Shown: positions 25,954-40,724 of the stretch, piece by piece
Position numbering within the stretch: position 1 is the stretch's first letter
Layout of the letters: each line of letters opens with the position of its first letter
DNA from: Trebonia sp963836195
GTDB taxonomy: Bacteria; Actinomycetota; Actinomycetes; Streptosporangiales; Streptosporangiaceae
Direction of reading: 5' to 3'
Assembly: GCA_963836195.1 (NCBI GenBank)
Contig: CAWIIX010000005.1
Span: 841,979 to 905,978 of the forward strand
DNA length: 64,000 nucleotides
Translations under genes and position numbers: made by a program
The notes under the pieces: model-generated
Told to the model about the DNA's origin: nothing
Databases searched by the model: none
Seen by the model: only the letters and a program-made list of their open reading frames with translations

Positions 25954-27162
25954 CTAGTGAGCCTCCGACAGCAGCTTCCCGATGCGGGACACGCCCTCTT
26001 CGAGGTCCGCGTCGCTCATCGCGTAAGACAGCCGGAAGTACCCGTCGGTGCCGAACGCCTCGCCCGGCACCACCGCCACCTCCGCCTCCTCGAGGATGAG
26101 GGCCGCCAGCTCCGAGGACGTCTGCGGCCGCTTGCCGCGGATCTCCTTGCCGAGCACGCCCTTCACGCTCGGGTAGGCGTAGAACGCGCCCAGCGGCTCC
26201 GGGCACTCGACGCCGGGGATCTCGTTCAGCATCCGGACGATGGTCTTGCGCCGCCGGTCGAACGCCGCCCGCATCTCCGCCACCGCCGACAGGTCGCCCG
26301 AGACCGCGGCCAGCGCCGCCATCTGGGAGACGTTGGCCACGTTGGAGGTCGCGTGGGACTGGTAGTTGGCGGCCGCCTTGATGACGTCCTTGGGGCCGAT
26401 CATCCAGCCGACCCGCCAGCCGGTCATCGCGTAGGTCTTGGCCACGCCGTTGAGCACCACGCAGCGGTCGGCGATCTCCGGCGCCTCGACCGGGATCGAG
26501 GAGAACTTCGCGTCGCCGTAGACCAGGTGCTCGTAGATCTCGTCGGTGACCACCCAGATGCCCTTGGCGGCGGCCCACTCGCCGATCGCCTTCACCTGCT
26601 CCGGCGGGTAGACCGCGCCGGTCGGGTTGGACGGCGAGACGAACACCAGCAGCTTGGTCCGCGCGGTGCAGGCCGCCTCGAGCTGCTCGACCGACGCCAG
26701 GTAGCCGGTCGACTCGTCGGTCGGCACGACCACCGGCACGCCGCCCGCGAGCGCGATCGCCTCCGGGTAGGTGGTCCAGTAGGGCGCGGGCAGCAGCGCC
26801 TCGTCGCCGGGGTTGAGCAGGGCGGCGAACGTCTGGTACACGGCCTGCTTGCCGCCGTTGGTGACGAGCACCTGGTCGGCGCGTGACCTGGTAGCCCGAG
26901 TCGCGCAGCGGTCTTGGCGGCGATCGCCTGAGCGCAGCTCGGGCAGCCCCGCGGCCGGGGTGTACTTGTGCATCTTGGGGTCGGCGGCAGCCCGCTGCGC
27001 GGCCTCGACGATGTAGCCGGGGGTCGGGAAGTCGGGCTCGCCGGCGCCGAACCCGATGACCGGCCGGCCGGCCGCCTTCAGCGCCTTGGCTTTTGCGTCT
27101 ACGGCCAGGGTCGCGGATTCGGAGATGGCGGACACCCGGGCCGATATTCTCGTGGTTGGCAT
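25954..27162 (-). CDS. pyridoxal-phosphate aspartate/aromatic aminotransferase, with a 50-base shifted patch
   Basis: Class I fold aminotransferase. Visible motifs: GFGAGEPDFPTPGY, NGGKQAVYQTFAALLNPGDE, the substrate/PLP segment PYWTTYPE, SNPTGAVYPPEQ, DEIYEHLVYGD and the PLP-binding lysine in VLNGVAKTYAMTGWRVGW. The start is ATG 27162, where family similarity begins. The stretch between PELR and ADQVLV is nonsense. Removing single bases at 26881, 26909 and 26931 restores QAIAAKTLRDSGYQVT, so three +1 indels cancel out and the frame stays open. The gene lies upstream of tRNA-Trp-secE, divergently, as in many actinomycetes. Confidence 0.9.
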   Translation of the reverse strand: MPTTRISARVSAISESATLAVDAKAKALKAAGRPVIGFGAGEPDFPTPGYIVEAAQRAAADPKMHKYTPAAGLPELRSGDRRQDRCATRATRSRADQVLVTNGGKQAVYQTFAALLNPGDEALLPAPYWTTYPEAIALAGGVPVVVPTDESTGYLASVEQLEAACTARTKLLVFVSPSNPTGAVYPPEQVKAIGEWAAAKGIWVVTDEIYEHLVYGDAKFSSIPVEAPEIADRCVVLNGVAKTYAMTGWRVGWMIGPKDVIKAAANYQSHATSNVANVSQMAALAAVSGDLSAVAEMRAAFDRRRKTIVRMLNEIPGVECPEPLGAFYAYPSVKGVLGKEIRGKRPQTSSELAALILEEAEVAVVPGEAFGTDGYFRLSYAMSDADLEEGVSRIGKLLSEAH

Positions 27163-27224
27163 GCCTCCATGGTGGCACCACCTGCACATCGATCACCAAC
27201 CGGTTTCGCTGTTAGCTGGTTTGG

Positions 27225-27255
27225 TTCGACTAAGGGGGTGCGTTCGGCATACACT
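27225..27255 (+). promoter_or_regulatory. probable promoter of tRNA-Trp/secE
   Basis: A -10 box TACACT (27250-27255) lies 17 bases before the tRNA 5' end. A partial -35 TTCGAC (27225-27230) gives a 19-bp spacer. Confidence 0.5.
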
Positions 27256-27272
27256 CTGGTGGTTACAACCGT

Positions 27273-27345
27273 AGGGCAGTAGCTCAATTGGTAGAGTCCC
27301 GGTCTCCAAAACCGGCGGTTGGGGGTTCGAGTCCCTCCTGCCCTG
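27273..27345 (+). tRNA. tRNA-Trp (anticodon CCA)
   Basis: 73 nt. The acceptor AGGGCAG (27273-27279) pairs with CTGCCCT (27338-27344), followed by discriminator G. The anticodon stem CCGGT/ACCGG closes the loop CTCCAAA, giving CCA. The T arm contains GGTTCGAGTCC. It sits 80 bases upstream of secE, a conserved actinobacterial arrangement. Confidence 0.95.
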
Positions 27346-27424
27346 CAAGTGCGGATTGGCTGGACCCGCCGGGTCCCGTCGGCCCGTGCGTGGTGATCCG
27401 TTTAGCTCTGTATTAGGTGAGGAC

Positions 27425-27661
27425 ATGGCGACCCAGACACGAGACCGGAGCGGGTCCGGGGCTGCCGCTAAGCGGGACCGAACCTCGCCCGCGCTGTTCA
27501 CCCGGCAGGTAGCGGCTGAACTCCGGAAGGTGATTTGGCCGACTCGCAACGAGCTCGGCACGTACACGGCGGTCGCGCTGACGTTCATCATCTTCATGGT
27601 CGTGATCGTCACGAGCTTGGACTACGGGTTCACCAAGCTGATGTTCTGGTTCTTCGGCTAG
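27425..27661 (+). CDS. secE: preprotein translocase subunit SecE
   Basis: A protein of 78 residues. A charged N-terminus is followed by FTRQVAAELRKVIWPTRNELGTYT, the conserved amphipathic helix of SecE, then one transmembrane helix (VALTFIIFMVVIVTSLDYGF). It clamps SecY in the translocon. I start at ATG 27425, preceded by AGGTGAGG; in-frame upstream codons are unlike SecE. Confidence 0.95.
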   Translation: MATQTRDRSGSGAAAKRDRTSPALFTRQVAAELRKVIWPTRNELGTYTAVALTFIIFMVVIVTSLDYGFTKLMFWFFG

Positions 27662-27810
27662 CGCCTGACCCAGGACGGCCTGTGAAGTCGCGTCGCGTCT
27701 ACGCTAGCGTGGCAACGATGATACACGGGTCGGCTCGTGGCTTCAGTCCGCCGGGACATCGGGCCTAGCGGGGGAGCGTGCCCAGCGAGCAGATAGACCA
27801 GAGAGAAAGA

Positions 27811-28706
27811 GTGACCGTGTCCGAGTCCCAACTGCACAGCAATGTTGACGTGGCGACCGGCGCAGTGGATGGGGAGGCAGCCGACGTGATCGACGAGACT
27901 TCCGGGTTCGCTGACGAGCCCGCCGACGCGGATGACGCCGCTGCGGACACTGACGCTGAGTCGAGGCCGAGGCGACCGACGCCGAGGCGGCAGCGACCGA
28001 GGCGGCCGACGACGAGGCCACCGACGACGAGGCCACCGAGGACGAGGCACCGAGGGCGAGGCCGGCGTCGAGGCGACTGACGTCGAGGCGGCCGACGCTG
28101 CGGCGCCCACCGAGGACGACGCCCTCGCGGAGTTCATGCGCGAGATGCGGATGCAGCCCGGCGACTGGTACGTGATTCACTCGTACGCCGGCTACGAGAA
28201 CCGGGTGAAGACGAACCTGGAGAGCCGCATCATGTCGCTCAACATGGAGGATTACATCTTCCAGATCGAGGTTCCCACCCACCTGGTGACCGAGATCAAG
28301 AGCGGCAAGAAGCAGGTCGTCAACGAGAAGGTGCTGCCGGGTTACATCCTGGTCCGGATGGAGCTGACCGACGAGTCGTGGGCCGTGGTCAGGAACACCC
28401 CGGGCGTCACCGGCTTCGTCGGGCCTGTCGAGCAAGCCGTCGCCGCTGCCGCTCGGCGAGGTGGCGTCGCTGCTCGCCCCGCCCCCGGCCGAGGGATCGC
28501 CCGCGGCGCAGGCGGCCGCCGCCAAGAAGACGTCTCCGGAATACGAGCCCGGCGAGTCGGTTACCGTTATGGACGGCCCGTTCGCGACGCTCCCGGCGAC
28601 CGTGAACGAGGTCAACTCGGTCACCCAGAAGCTCAAGGTCCTCGTGTCGATCTTCGGCCGCGAGACGCCCGTCGAGCTCTCGTTCGACCAGGTATCGAAG
28701 CTCTAG
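27811..28706 (+). CDS. nusG: transcription termination/antitermination protein NusG, three frameshifts
   Basis: NusG binds RNA polymerase and links it to Rho or the ribosome. The N-terminal 100 residues are an acidic Ala/Asp/Glu-rich extension. The NGN domain (DWYVIHSYAGYENRVKTNLESRI...EKVLPGYILVRMELTDESWAVVRNTPGVTGFVG) and the KOW domain (GESVTVMDGPFATLPATVNEVN...FGRETPVELSFDQVSKL) are complete. They lie in different frames. Adding one base after 27960 and one near 28048, and removing one near 28427, restores about 298 residues. NusG is essential in most actinomycetes, so these are probably assembly errors. The start is GTG 27811 after AGAGAAAGA; GTG 27817 is an alternative. Confidence 0.92.
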
Positions 28707-28725
28707 CAGAAGGAAACTCACCAGA

Positions 28726-29157
28726 ATGCCGCCGAGAAAGAAGCTCAAGTCCATCGTCAAGGTGCAGCTGCCTGCCGGCGCGGCCACCCCGGCCCCGCCC
28801 GTCGGCACCGCCCTCGGCCCGCACGGGGTCAACATCATGGACTTCGTGAAGCAGTACAACGCTGCCACCGAGGCCCAGCGGGGCAACATCATCCCGGTCG
28901 AGATCTCGATCTACGAGGACCGGTCGTTCACGTTCATCACCAAGACGCCGCCCGCGCCCGAGATGATCAAGAAGGCCGCCGGGGTCGACAAGGGCAGCGC
29001 CGAGCCGCACAAGACCAAGGTCGGCTCGCTGACCGCGGCCCAGGTCCGGCAGATCGCCGAGACCAAGATGCCCGACCTGAACGCCACCTCGATCGAGGCG
29101 GCCGAGAAGATCATCGCCGGCACCGCCCGCTCGATGGGCATCAAGGTCGAGGGCTAG
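28726..29157 (+). CDS. rplK: 50S ribosomal protein L11
   Basis: A protein of 143 residues, starting ATG 28726 after AGAAGGAAAC. VKVQLPAGAATPAPPVGTALGPHGVNIMDF is the conserved N-terminal domain with the proline-rich linker that thiostrepton contacts. The C-terminal rRNA-binding part is intact. It belongs to the GTPase-associated centre and is needed for RelA-dependent stringent response. Confidence 0.97.
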   Translation: MPPRKKLKSIVKVQLPAGAATPAPPVGTALGPHGVNIMDFVKQYNAATEAQRGNIIPVEISIYEDRSFTFITKTPPAPEMIKKAAGVDKGSAEPHKTKVGSLTAAQVRQIAETKMPDLNATSIEAAEKIIAGTARSMGIKVEG

Positions 29158-29160
29158 ACG

Positions 29161-29199
29161 TTTCCGGCTGAGAGTCGGCCGGGTCCGTTCGGAAAACTG
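29161..29199 (+). repeat. dispersed GGTCCGTTCG element between rplK and rplA
   Basis: 29170-29191 matches 7028-7049 at 21/22 bases, and 29179-29199 matches 3199-3219 inside metG at 20/21. TTTCCG (29161-29166) can pair with CGGAAA (29190-29195), and a T-rich tract follows, so it may also serve as a weak terminator. Confidence 0.7.
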
Positions 29200-29273
29200 T
29201 TCTTTTCAATCTTTAAGTGGCAGGGCCCAGCGCAGGTCCCGAAGACCACAACCTCCACTCCAGGGAGTGCATC

Positions 29274-29996
29274 ATGCAGCGCAGCAAGGCGTATCAGAAC
29301 GCCGACACCAAGATCAACCACGACGAGCTCTACAGCCCGGTCGACGCGGTCGACCTCGCCAAGGCCACCCAGGTGACCAAGTTCGACCCGACCGTCGAGG
29401 TCAACCTCCGGCTCGGCGTCGACCCCCGCAAGCAGGACCAGATGGTCCGCGGCACGGTCAACCTGCCCAACGGCACCGGCAAGACCGCCCGGGTGCTGGT
29501 CTTCGCGACCGGCGACCGGGCCGAGGCGGCCAAGGCGGCCGGGGCCGACTACGTGGGCTCGGACGACCTGATCGAGCAGATCCAGGGCGGGTTCCTCGAC
29601 TTCGACGCGGTGGTCGCCACCCCGGACCTGATGGGCAAGGTCGGCCGCCTCGGCCGCGTGCTCGGCCCGCGCGGCCTCATGCCGAACCCGAAGACCGGCA
29701 CCGTCACCCCGGACGTGGCCAAGGCCGTGACCGACATCAAGGGCGGCAAGATCGAGTTCCGCGTCGACCGGCACGGGAACCTGCACTTCATCATCGGCAA
29801 GGCCTCCTTCGACAAGAAGGCGCTGCTGGAGAACTACGCCGCCGCGATCGACGAGGTGATCCGGCTCAAGCCGGCCGCCGCCAAGGGCCGCTACCTGAGG
29901 AAGATCACGTTCACCACGACGATGGGGCCCGGCATCCCCGTCGACCCGAACAAGACCCGCGGCTTCTTCGACGAAGAGGGCGCGCCGTCCGCGTAA
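29274..29996 (+). CDS. rplA: 50S ribosomal protein L1
   Basis: A protein of 240 residues. The start is ATG 29274, with AGGGAG upstream; the upstream in-frame sequence is not L1-like. YSPVDAVDLAKATQVTKFDPTVEVNLRLGVDPRKQDQMVRG and GKVGRLGRVLGPRGLMPNPKTGTVT are diagnostic. It forms the L1 stalk that moves deacylated tRNA out of the E site. A strong terminator follows at 30010. Confidence 0.97.
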   Translation: MQRSKAYQNADTKINHDELYSPVDAVDLAKATQVTKFDPTVEVNLRLGVDPRKQDQMVRGTVNLPNGTGKTARVLVFATGDRAEAAKAAGADYVGSDDLIEQIQGGFLDFDAVVATPDLMGKVGRLGRVLGPRGLMPNPKTGTVTPDVAKAVTDIKGGKIEFRVDRHGNLHFIIGKASFDKKALLENYAAAIDEVIRLKPAAAKGRYLRKITFTTTMGPGIPVDPNKTRGFFDEEGAPSA

Positions 29997-30009
29997 GGCC
30001 AAGCTCGTC

Positions 30010-30043
30010 ACGCGCCCGCAGGTGGTCACGCCTGCGGGCGCGT
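30010..30043 (+). terminator. intrinsic terminator after rplA
   Basis: A perfect 13-bp stem, ACGCGCCCGCAGG (30010-30022) with CCTGCGGGCGCGT (30031-30043), has an 8-nt loop and is followed by TCGTTTTG. It separates rplK-rplA from rplJ-rplL. Confidence 0.9.
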
Positions 30044-30113
30044 TCGTTTTGCCCGAACGGTCCGTGGGTCCCCCTGGTGCGTTGCACTGGCTCGATTGCA
30101 ATGGATATCCCGC

Positions 30114-30353
30114 TATACTTGGAGGTACCGAAGACCGCTGGATGCTGCCTCGCGAGGGGCGGCCGAAGGTTCCGTATGGACATCCCGCGCAGGTGACCGT
30201 GAGCCCAAACCGCTGACAAGCGCAAGGCCCCCTCGAGTGGCCCGCTTGAACGCGATCTGCCGCCCCGTGCGCCGCGCGCCGGGGCGTTCGTCGTCTTCGG
30301 GACCCTAAGCATTTAGGGACATTGTGCAGGGACGACATACGGGAAGGAGGCTC
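30114..30353 (+). promoter_or_regulatory. rplJL promoter (-10) and L10-type leader with attenuator hairpin
   Basis: A -10 box TATACT starts at 30114 with an extended CGC before it; the -35 is weak. The following 230 bases have no gene but contain GAAGACCGCTGG-type leader sequence and a hairpin CGCCCCG (30261-30267)/CGGGGCG (30280-30286) followed by TTCGTCGTCTTC. Position and layout match the autoregulatory L10 leader known upstream of rplJ in many bacteria, where the L10-L7/12 complex represses its own mRNA. Confidence 0.6.
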
Positions 30354-30959
30354 ATGGCAAACGCGGAGAAGACCGCCACGATCGAGGACCTGGCCAGCAA
30401 GTTCCGGGACTCGAGCGGCGCGGTGCTGACCGAGTACCGCGGGCTGACCGTCGCCCAGCTGGGCGAACTGCGCAGCAACCTCAGGGGCAACGCGACGTTC
30501 AACGTCACCAAGAACACGCTGGCCAAGGTCGCGGCGACTCAGGCGGGCGTGGGTGACCAGGTCGAGTCGATGCTTGTCGGGCCGTCCGCGATCGCTTTCG
30601 TCAGCGGGGACGTCGCGCAGGCGGCCAAGGGTCTGCTCGACTTCGCCAAGGCGAACCCGCTGCTCGTGATCAAGGGCGGCGTGCTCGACGGCAAGGCGCT
30701 GACCGCGGCGGAGGTCGGCAAGCTGGCCGACCTTGAGCCGCGCGAGGTGCTGCTGGCCAAGCTGGCCGGCGCCATGAAGGCGTCGATGGCCGGCGCGGCG
30801 GCGACGTTCAACGCGCTTCCGACGCAGATGGCGCTGCTCGCAGACGCGCTGCGGGCGAAGGTCGAGGCCGGCGCGCTGGCCGAGGCCGTCGCGGCCCCCG
30901 AGGCTGCGGCTCCCGAGGCCGACGCGGCCGCGGACACCGAAACACCGACCCAGGACTAG
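30354..30959 (+). CDS. rplJ: 50S ribosomal protein L10
   Basis: A protein of 201 residues starting ATG 30354 after a strong GGAAGGAGG. The N-terminal rRNA-binding part (AEKTATIEDLASKFRDSSGAVLTEYRGLTVAQLGELR) is standard. The C-terminal helix that binds L7/L12 dimers is followed by an Ala/Glu-rich tail. It is the stalk base and probably binds its own leader. Confidence 0.97.
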   Translation: MANAEKTATIEDLASKFRDSSGAVLTEYRGLTVAQLGELRSNLRGNATFNVTKNTLAKVAATQAGVGDQVESMLVGPSAIAFVSGDVAQAAKGLLDFAKANPLLVIKGGVLDGKALTAAEVGKLADLEPREVLLAKLAGAMKASMAGAAATFNALPTQMALLADALRAKVEAGALAEAVAAPEAAAPEADAAADTETPTQD

Positions 30960-30977
30960 GGAAAGAGGGAAACGATC

Positions 30978-31364
30978 ATGGCAAAGCTCAGCAGCGCTGA
31001 TCTGCTCGACGCGTTCAAGGAGATGACCCTCCTTGAGCTGTCCGAGTTCGTGAAGTCGTTCGAGGAGACCTTCGACGTCAAGGCGGCCGCCCCGGTCGCG
31101 GTCGCGGCAGCGGGCGGACCCGCTGCCCCGGCCGCAGAAGAGGCCGTCGAGCAGGACGAGTTCGACGTCATCCTCGAGGCCGCAGGCGACAAGAAGATCC
31201 AGGTCATCAAGGAGGTGCGCACGCTCACCAGCCTCGGTCTCAAGGAGGCCAAGGACCTGGTCGACGGCGCCCCCAAGACCGTCCTGGAGAAGGTCAACAA
31301 GGAGGCCGCGGAGAAGGGCAAGGCCGCCCTCGAGGGCGCCGGCGCCACCGTCACGGTCAAGTAG
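30978..31364 (+). CDS. rplL: 50S ribosomal protein L7/L12
   Basis: A protein of 128 residues. The N-terminal dimerisation domain (SADLLDAFKEMTLLELSEFVKSFEE), a short Ala/Pro hinge and the C-terminal factor-binding domain (EFDVILEAAGDKKIQVIKEVRTLTSLGLKEAKDLVDGAP) are present. It recruits EF-Tu, EF-G and IF2. It follows rplJ by 18 bases and precedes an attenuator. Confidence 0.97.
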   Translation: MAKLSSADLLDAFKEMTLLELSEFVKSFEETFDVKAAAPVAVAAAGGPAAPAAEEAVEQDEFDVILEAAGDKKIQVIKEVRTLTSLGLKEAKDLVDGAPKTVLEKVNKEAAEKGKAALEGAGATVTVK

Positions 31365-31393
31365 TTCGCTCAAACCACGGCGACTACGCCTCG

Positions 31394-31426
31394 AAGCGCC
31401 GTCCGGGCACGCCCCGGGCGGCGCTT
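31394..31426 (+). terminator. attenuator/terminator between rplL and rpoB
   Basis: AAGCGCCGTCCGGG (31394-31407) pairs with CCCGGGCGGCGCTT (31413-31426) over 14 bp with one G-T pair; loop CACGC. The rplL-rpoB space is the usual place for partial termination that lowers rpoBC relative to r-protein transcripts. Confidence 0.85.
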
Positions 31427-31608
31427 CTGCGCCCTGGGCGCTACCTGCGGGAATACGAGCCATACCCGCTGGCGTTACACCCTACACATCGGTACGCGTG
31501 TGGTATCGATCACGCGACTAACCCGCGCAAACCAGCGGGTTTCTGCTTGACGTTTGCTCTCCGACAGGGGATGCTGCGAAGCAAGGTGATCCACATACAG
31601 GCGTACCG

Positions 31609-31638
31609 TTGACAAGCAGTGCAGTCTCTGGCTACACT
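31609..31638 (+). promoter_or_regulatory. rpoBC promoter
   Basis: -35 TTGACA (31609-31614), 18-bp spacer, -10 TACACT (31633-31638), about 119 bp upstream of the rpoB start. This is a near-consensus housekeeping promoter and the strongest in the window. The rest of the 392-bp gap (31365-31756) holds the attenuator and no gene. Confidence 0.8.
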
Positions 31639-31756
31639 GACTATTTGCCGTGCACTCTGACGTCTCCGGTACCTTTTCCGCCTCTGTGGAGCTTTTGCCG
31701 TGGAGCGTTTTGCGTGCGTGCATGATAGTTCCGCGACAAGTTCGGAAGGACCCCTG

Positions 31757-35224
<3,468 letters not shown>

Positions 35225-35248
35225 CCCACCGAAGGGGGAACTTACCAA

Positions 35249-39127
<3,879 letters not shown>

Positions 39128-39165
39128 TCAAAGTCAAAAGACAAAAGTCAACAACTAGGTAATTT

Positions 39166-39231
39166 CGAACGGACCGTTGCTCCGCCTGCTCCCGGGATTT
39201 CCCGGGTCCGGGCGAGGCGGCGGTCCGTTCG
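39166..39231 (+). terminator. long nested hairpin after rpoC
   Basis: Outer arms CGAACGGACCG (39166-39176) and CGGTCCGTTCG (39221-39231) pair perfectly. CCGCCT/AGGCGG (39182-39187, 39215-39220) and CCCGGG-ATTT-CCCGGG (39191-39206) nest inside. There is no T-tract. The outer arms carry the GGTCCGTTCG core of the dispersed repeat. Confidence 0.75.
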
Positions 39232-39254
39232 GCTATCCGGTCGGCATGTGACGA

Positions 39255-39304
39255 GCCAAGTGCGCGTTTGGGCCGGCAAGAGTGAGCCCAAACGCGCACT
39301 TGGC
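39255..39304. repeat. dispersed hairpin element, copy 2 (inverted relative to copy 1)
   Basis: Arms 39255-39273 and 39286-39304 are perfectly complementary over 19 bp; the loop is 39274-39285 (CGGCAAGAGTGA). Read on the reverse strand, the loop matches copy 1 (5042-5053) at 10 of 12 positions, and the arms differ at four positions, each compensated on the opposite arm. Confidence 0.9.
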
Positions 39305-39847
39305 ACACCAGTCGTCCCGCCTCGGTTGATCGAGGCGGAATGGATCGGGGCGGGGGAGCGTTAACTCTCGTGGGCAGTTGGCAGACTACGTACGCGTGCG
39401 CTCCGGCGAGCAGGTAGACTTGCTGGTGGAAAGCCGCGCGAGCGACCAATGCTGATTTGGTCGGCGGGCACACGGGTGGTACCTTTTACATTCGTGCCCG
39501 TCTCCGCGCGGGTGCCTGCGTGTCAGCAGTCGGCGAGAGACGTTGGGTTGTAGATCGACCCAGCCCGGTGGCCGTGCAGCTGGCCGTGTGGACTCTCTCC
39601 CTGGCGGTCCGGATTCGGATGAGTGTGGGCTGCCGACCCGTGAGACGGTGTTTGCCGTCGGCCGAAGGCCGAGCGCGACACACCCGACCTCGGGGGTCGG
39701 AGGAGAGCGGAAACGTGCAGGTCAGACGGGTGGAAACGACGGGAAACCGGCGCTTTCCTGGCTTGCGAATGGCCCGGGAGACCGGGAACCCAGAGCAAGC
39801 ACACGTGAGCTTGACAGTAGGAATACGACGGGAAGACGGAGACTCGG
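39305..39847 (+). other. rpoC-rpsL intergenic region and str leader
   Basis: About 540 bases without a supportable gene. It contains CCGCCTCGG-TTGAT-CGAGGCGG, a small hairpin near 39314-39340, the probable str promoter at 39457-39485 and a leader of about 350 bases. CCGACC-n-GGTCGG-type stems occur near 39680-39700. Open frames here have no recognisable protein. Confidence 0.5.
39457..39485 (+). promoter_or_regulatory. probable str (rpsL-fusA-tuf) promoter
   Basis: TTGGTC (39457-39462), 17-bp spacer, TACCTT (39480-39485). It is the best -35/-10 pair in the gap, some 360 bases before rpsL, which would leave a long leader. Confidence 0.45.
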
Positions 39848-40222
39848 TTGCCCACGATCCAGCAGCTGGTCCGCAAGGGCCGCCAGGACAAGGTGTCGAA
39901 GAACAAGACGCCGGCGCTCAAGCAGAGCCCGCAGCGTCGTGGCGTGTGCACGCGCGTTTACACGACCACGCCCAAGAAGCCGAACTCCGCGCTGCGCAAG
40001 GTCGCCCGCGTCCGGCTGACAAGCCAGATTGAGGTCACCGCCTACATTCCCGGCGTCGGCCACAACCTCCAGGAGCACTCCATCGTGCTGGTCCGCGGCG
40101 GGCGCGTCCGCGACCTCCCCGGTGTGCGTTACAAGATCATCCGCGGTTCGCTCGACACCCAGGGTGTCCGCAACCGCAAGCAGGCGCGCAGCCGGTACGG
40201 CACGAAGAAGGAGAAGAGCTGA
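39848..40222 (+). CDS. rpsL: 30S ribosomal protein S12, Arg at position 88
   Basis: A protein of 124 residues starting at TTG 39848, with GGGAAGACGGAG upstream. The decoding-centre loops are TTTPKKPNSALRK (Lys43 intact) and LVRGGRVRDLPGVRYK. In the second loop, residue 88 is Arg (codon CGC, 40109-40111), where nearly all bacteria have Lys. K88R is a known streptomycin-resistance change in Mycobacterium tuberculosis (K87R in E. coli). Otherwise the protein is canonical. First gene of the str cluster. Confidence 0.97.
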   Translation: MPTIQQLVRKGRQDKVSKNKTPALKQSPQRRGVCTRVYTTTPKKPNSALRKVARVRLTSQIEVTAYIPGVGHNLQEHSIVLVRGGRVRDLPGVRYKIIRGSLDTQGVRNRKQARSRYGTKKEKS

Positions 40223-40223
40223 G

Positions 40224-40694
40224 ATGCCGCGTAAGGGTCCCGCCGCGAAGCGGCAGCTAGTCACCGATCCGGTCTACGGCTCGCCGCTCGTCACCGCGCT
40301 CGCGAACAAGGTCCTCAAGGAGGGCAAGCGCTCGCTCGCCGAGCGCATCGTCTACGGGGCGCTCGAGGGCTGCCGGGAGAAGAACGGCAACGACCCCGTG
40401 GTCACCCTCAAGCGCGCGCTTGACAACGTCAAGCCCACCCTCGAGGTGCGCAGCCGCCGCGTCGGCGGCGCCACCTACCAGGTTCCCGTGGAGGTTCGCG
40501 CATCGCGTTCCACCACGCTTGCCCTGCGCTGGCTCGTGACGTACGCGCGCCAGCGCCGGGAGAAGACGATGACCGAGCGGCTCATGAACGAGCTGCTCGA
40601 CGCCAGCAACGGCCTCGGGGCGAGCGTCAAGCGCCGCGAGGACACCCACAAGATGGCGGAGTCCAACAAGGCCTTCGCGCATTACCGCTGGTAA
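40224..40694 (+). CDS. rpsG: 30S ribosomal protein S7
   Basis: A protein of 156 residues starting ATG 40224, one base after the rpsL stop. MPRKGPAAKRQLVTDPVYGSP and KTMTERLMNELLDASNG...HKMAESNKAFAHYRW are the standard ends. It nucleates assembly of the 16S 3' domain and contacts the E-site tRNA. Confidence 0.97.
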   Translation: MPRKGPAAKRQLVTDPVYGSPLVTALANKVLKEGKRSLAERIVYGALEGCREKNGNDPVVTLKRALDNVKPTLEVRSRRVGGATYQVPVEVRASRSTTLALRWLVTYARQRREKTMTERLMNELLDASNGLGASVKRREDTHKMAESNKAFAHYRW

Positions 40695-40724
40695 CAACGA
40701 ACACTAGTAAGAAGGACGCTTAAC

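Noticed and set aside
27811..28706. nusG, rpsD, rplQ and truA as pseudogenes or programmed frameshifts
   Set aside because: No slippery site with a stimulatory structure was seen, both halves are fully conserved, and the same kind of break occurs in many unrelated genes, so sequence error is more likely.
31700..31756. GTG at 31700 as the rpoB start
   Set aside because: Adds 19 residues unlike actinobacterial RpoB. TTG 31757 is preceded by GGAAGGA and begins the conserved AASR sequence.
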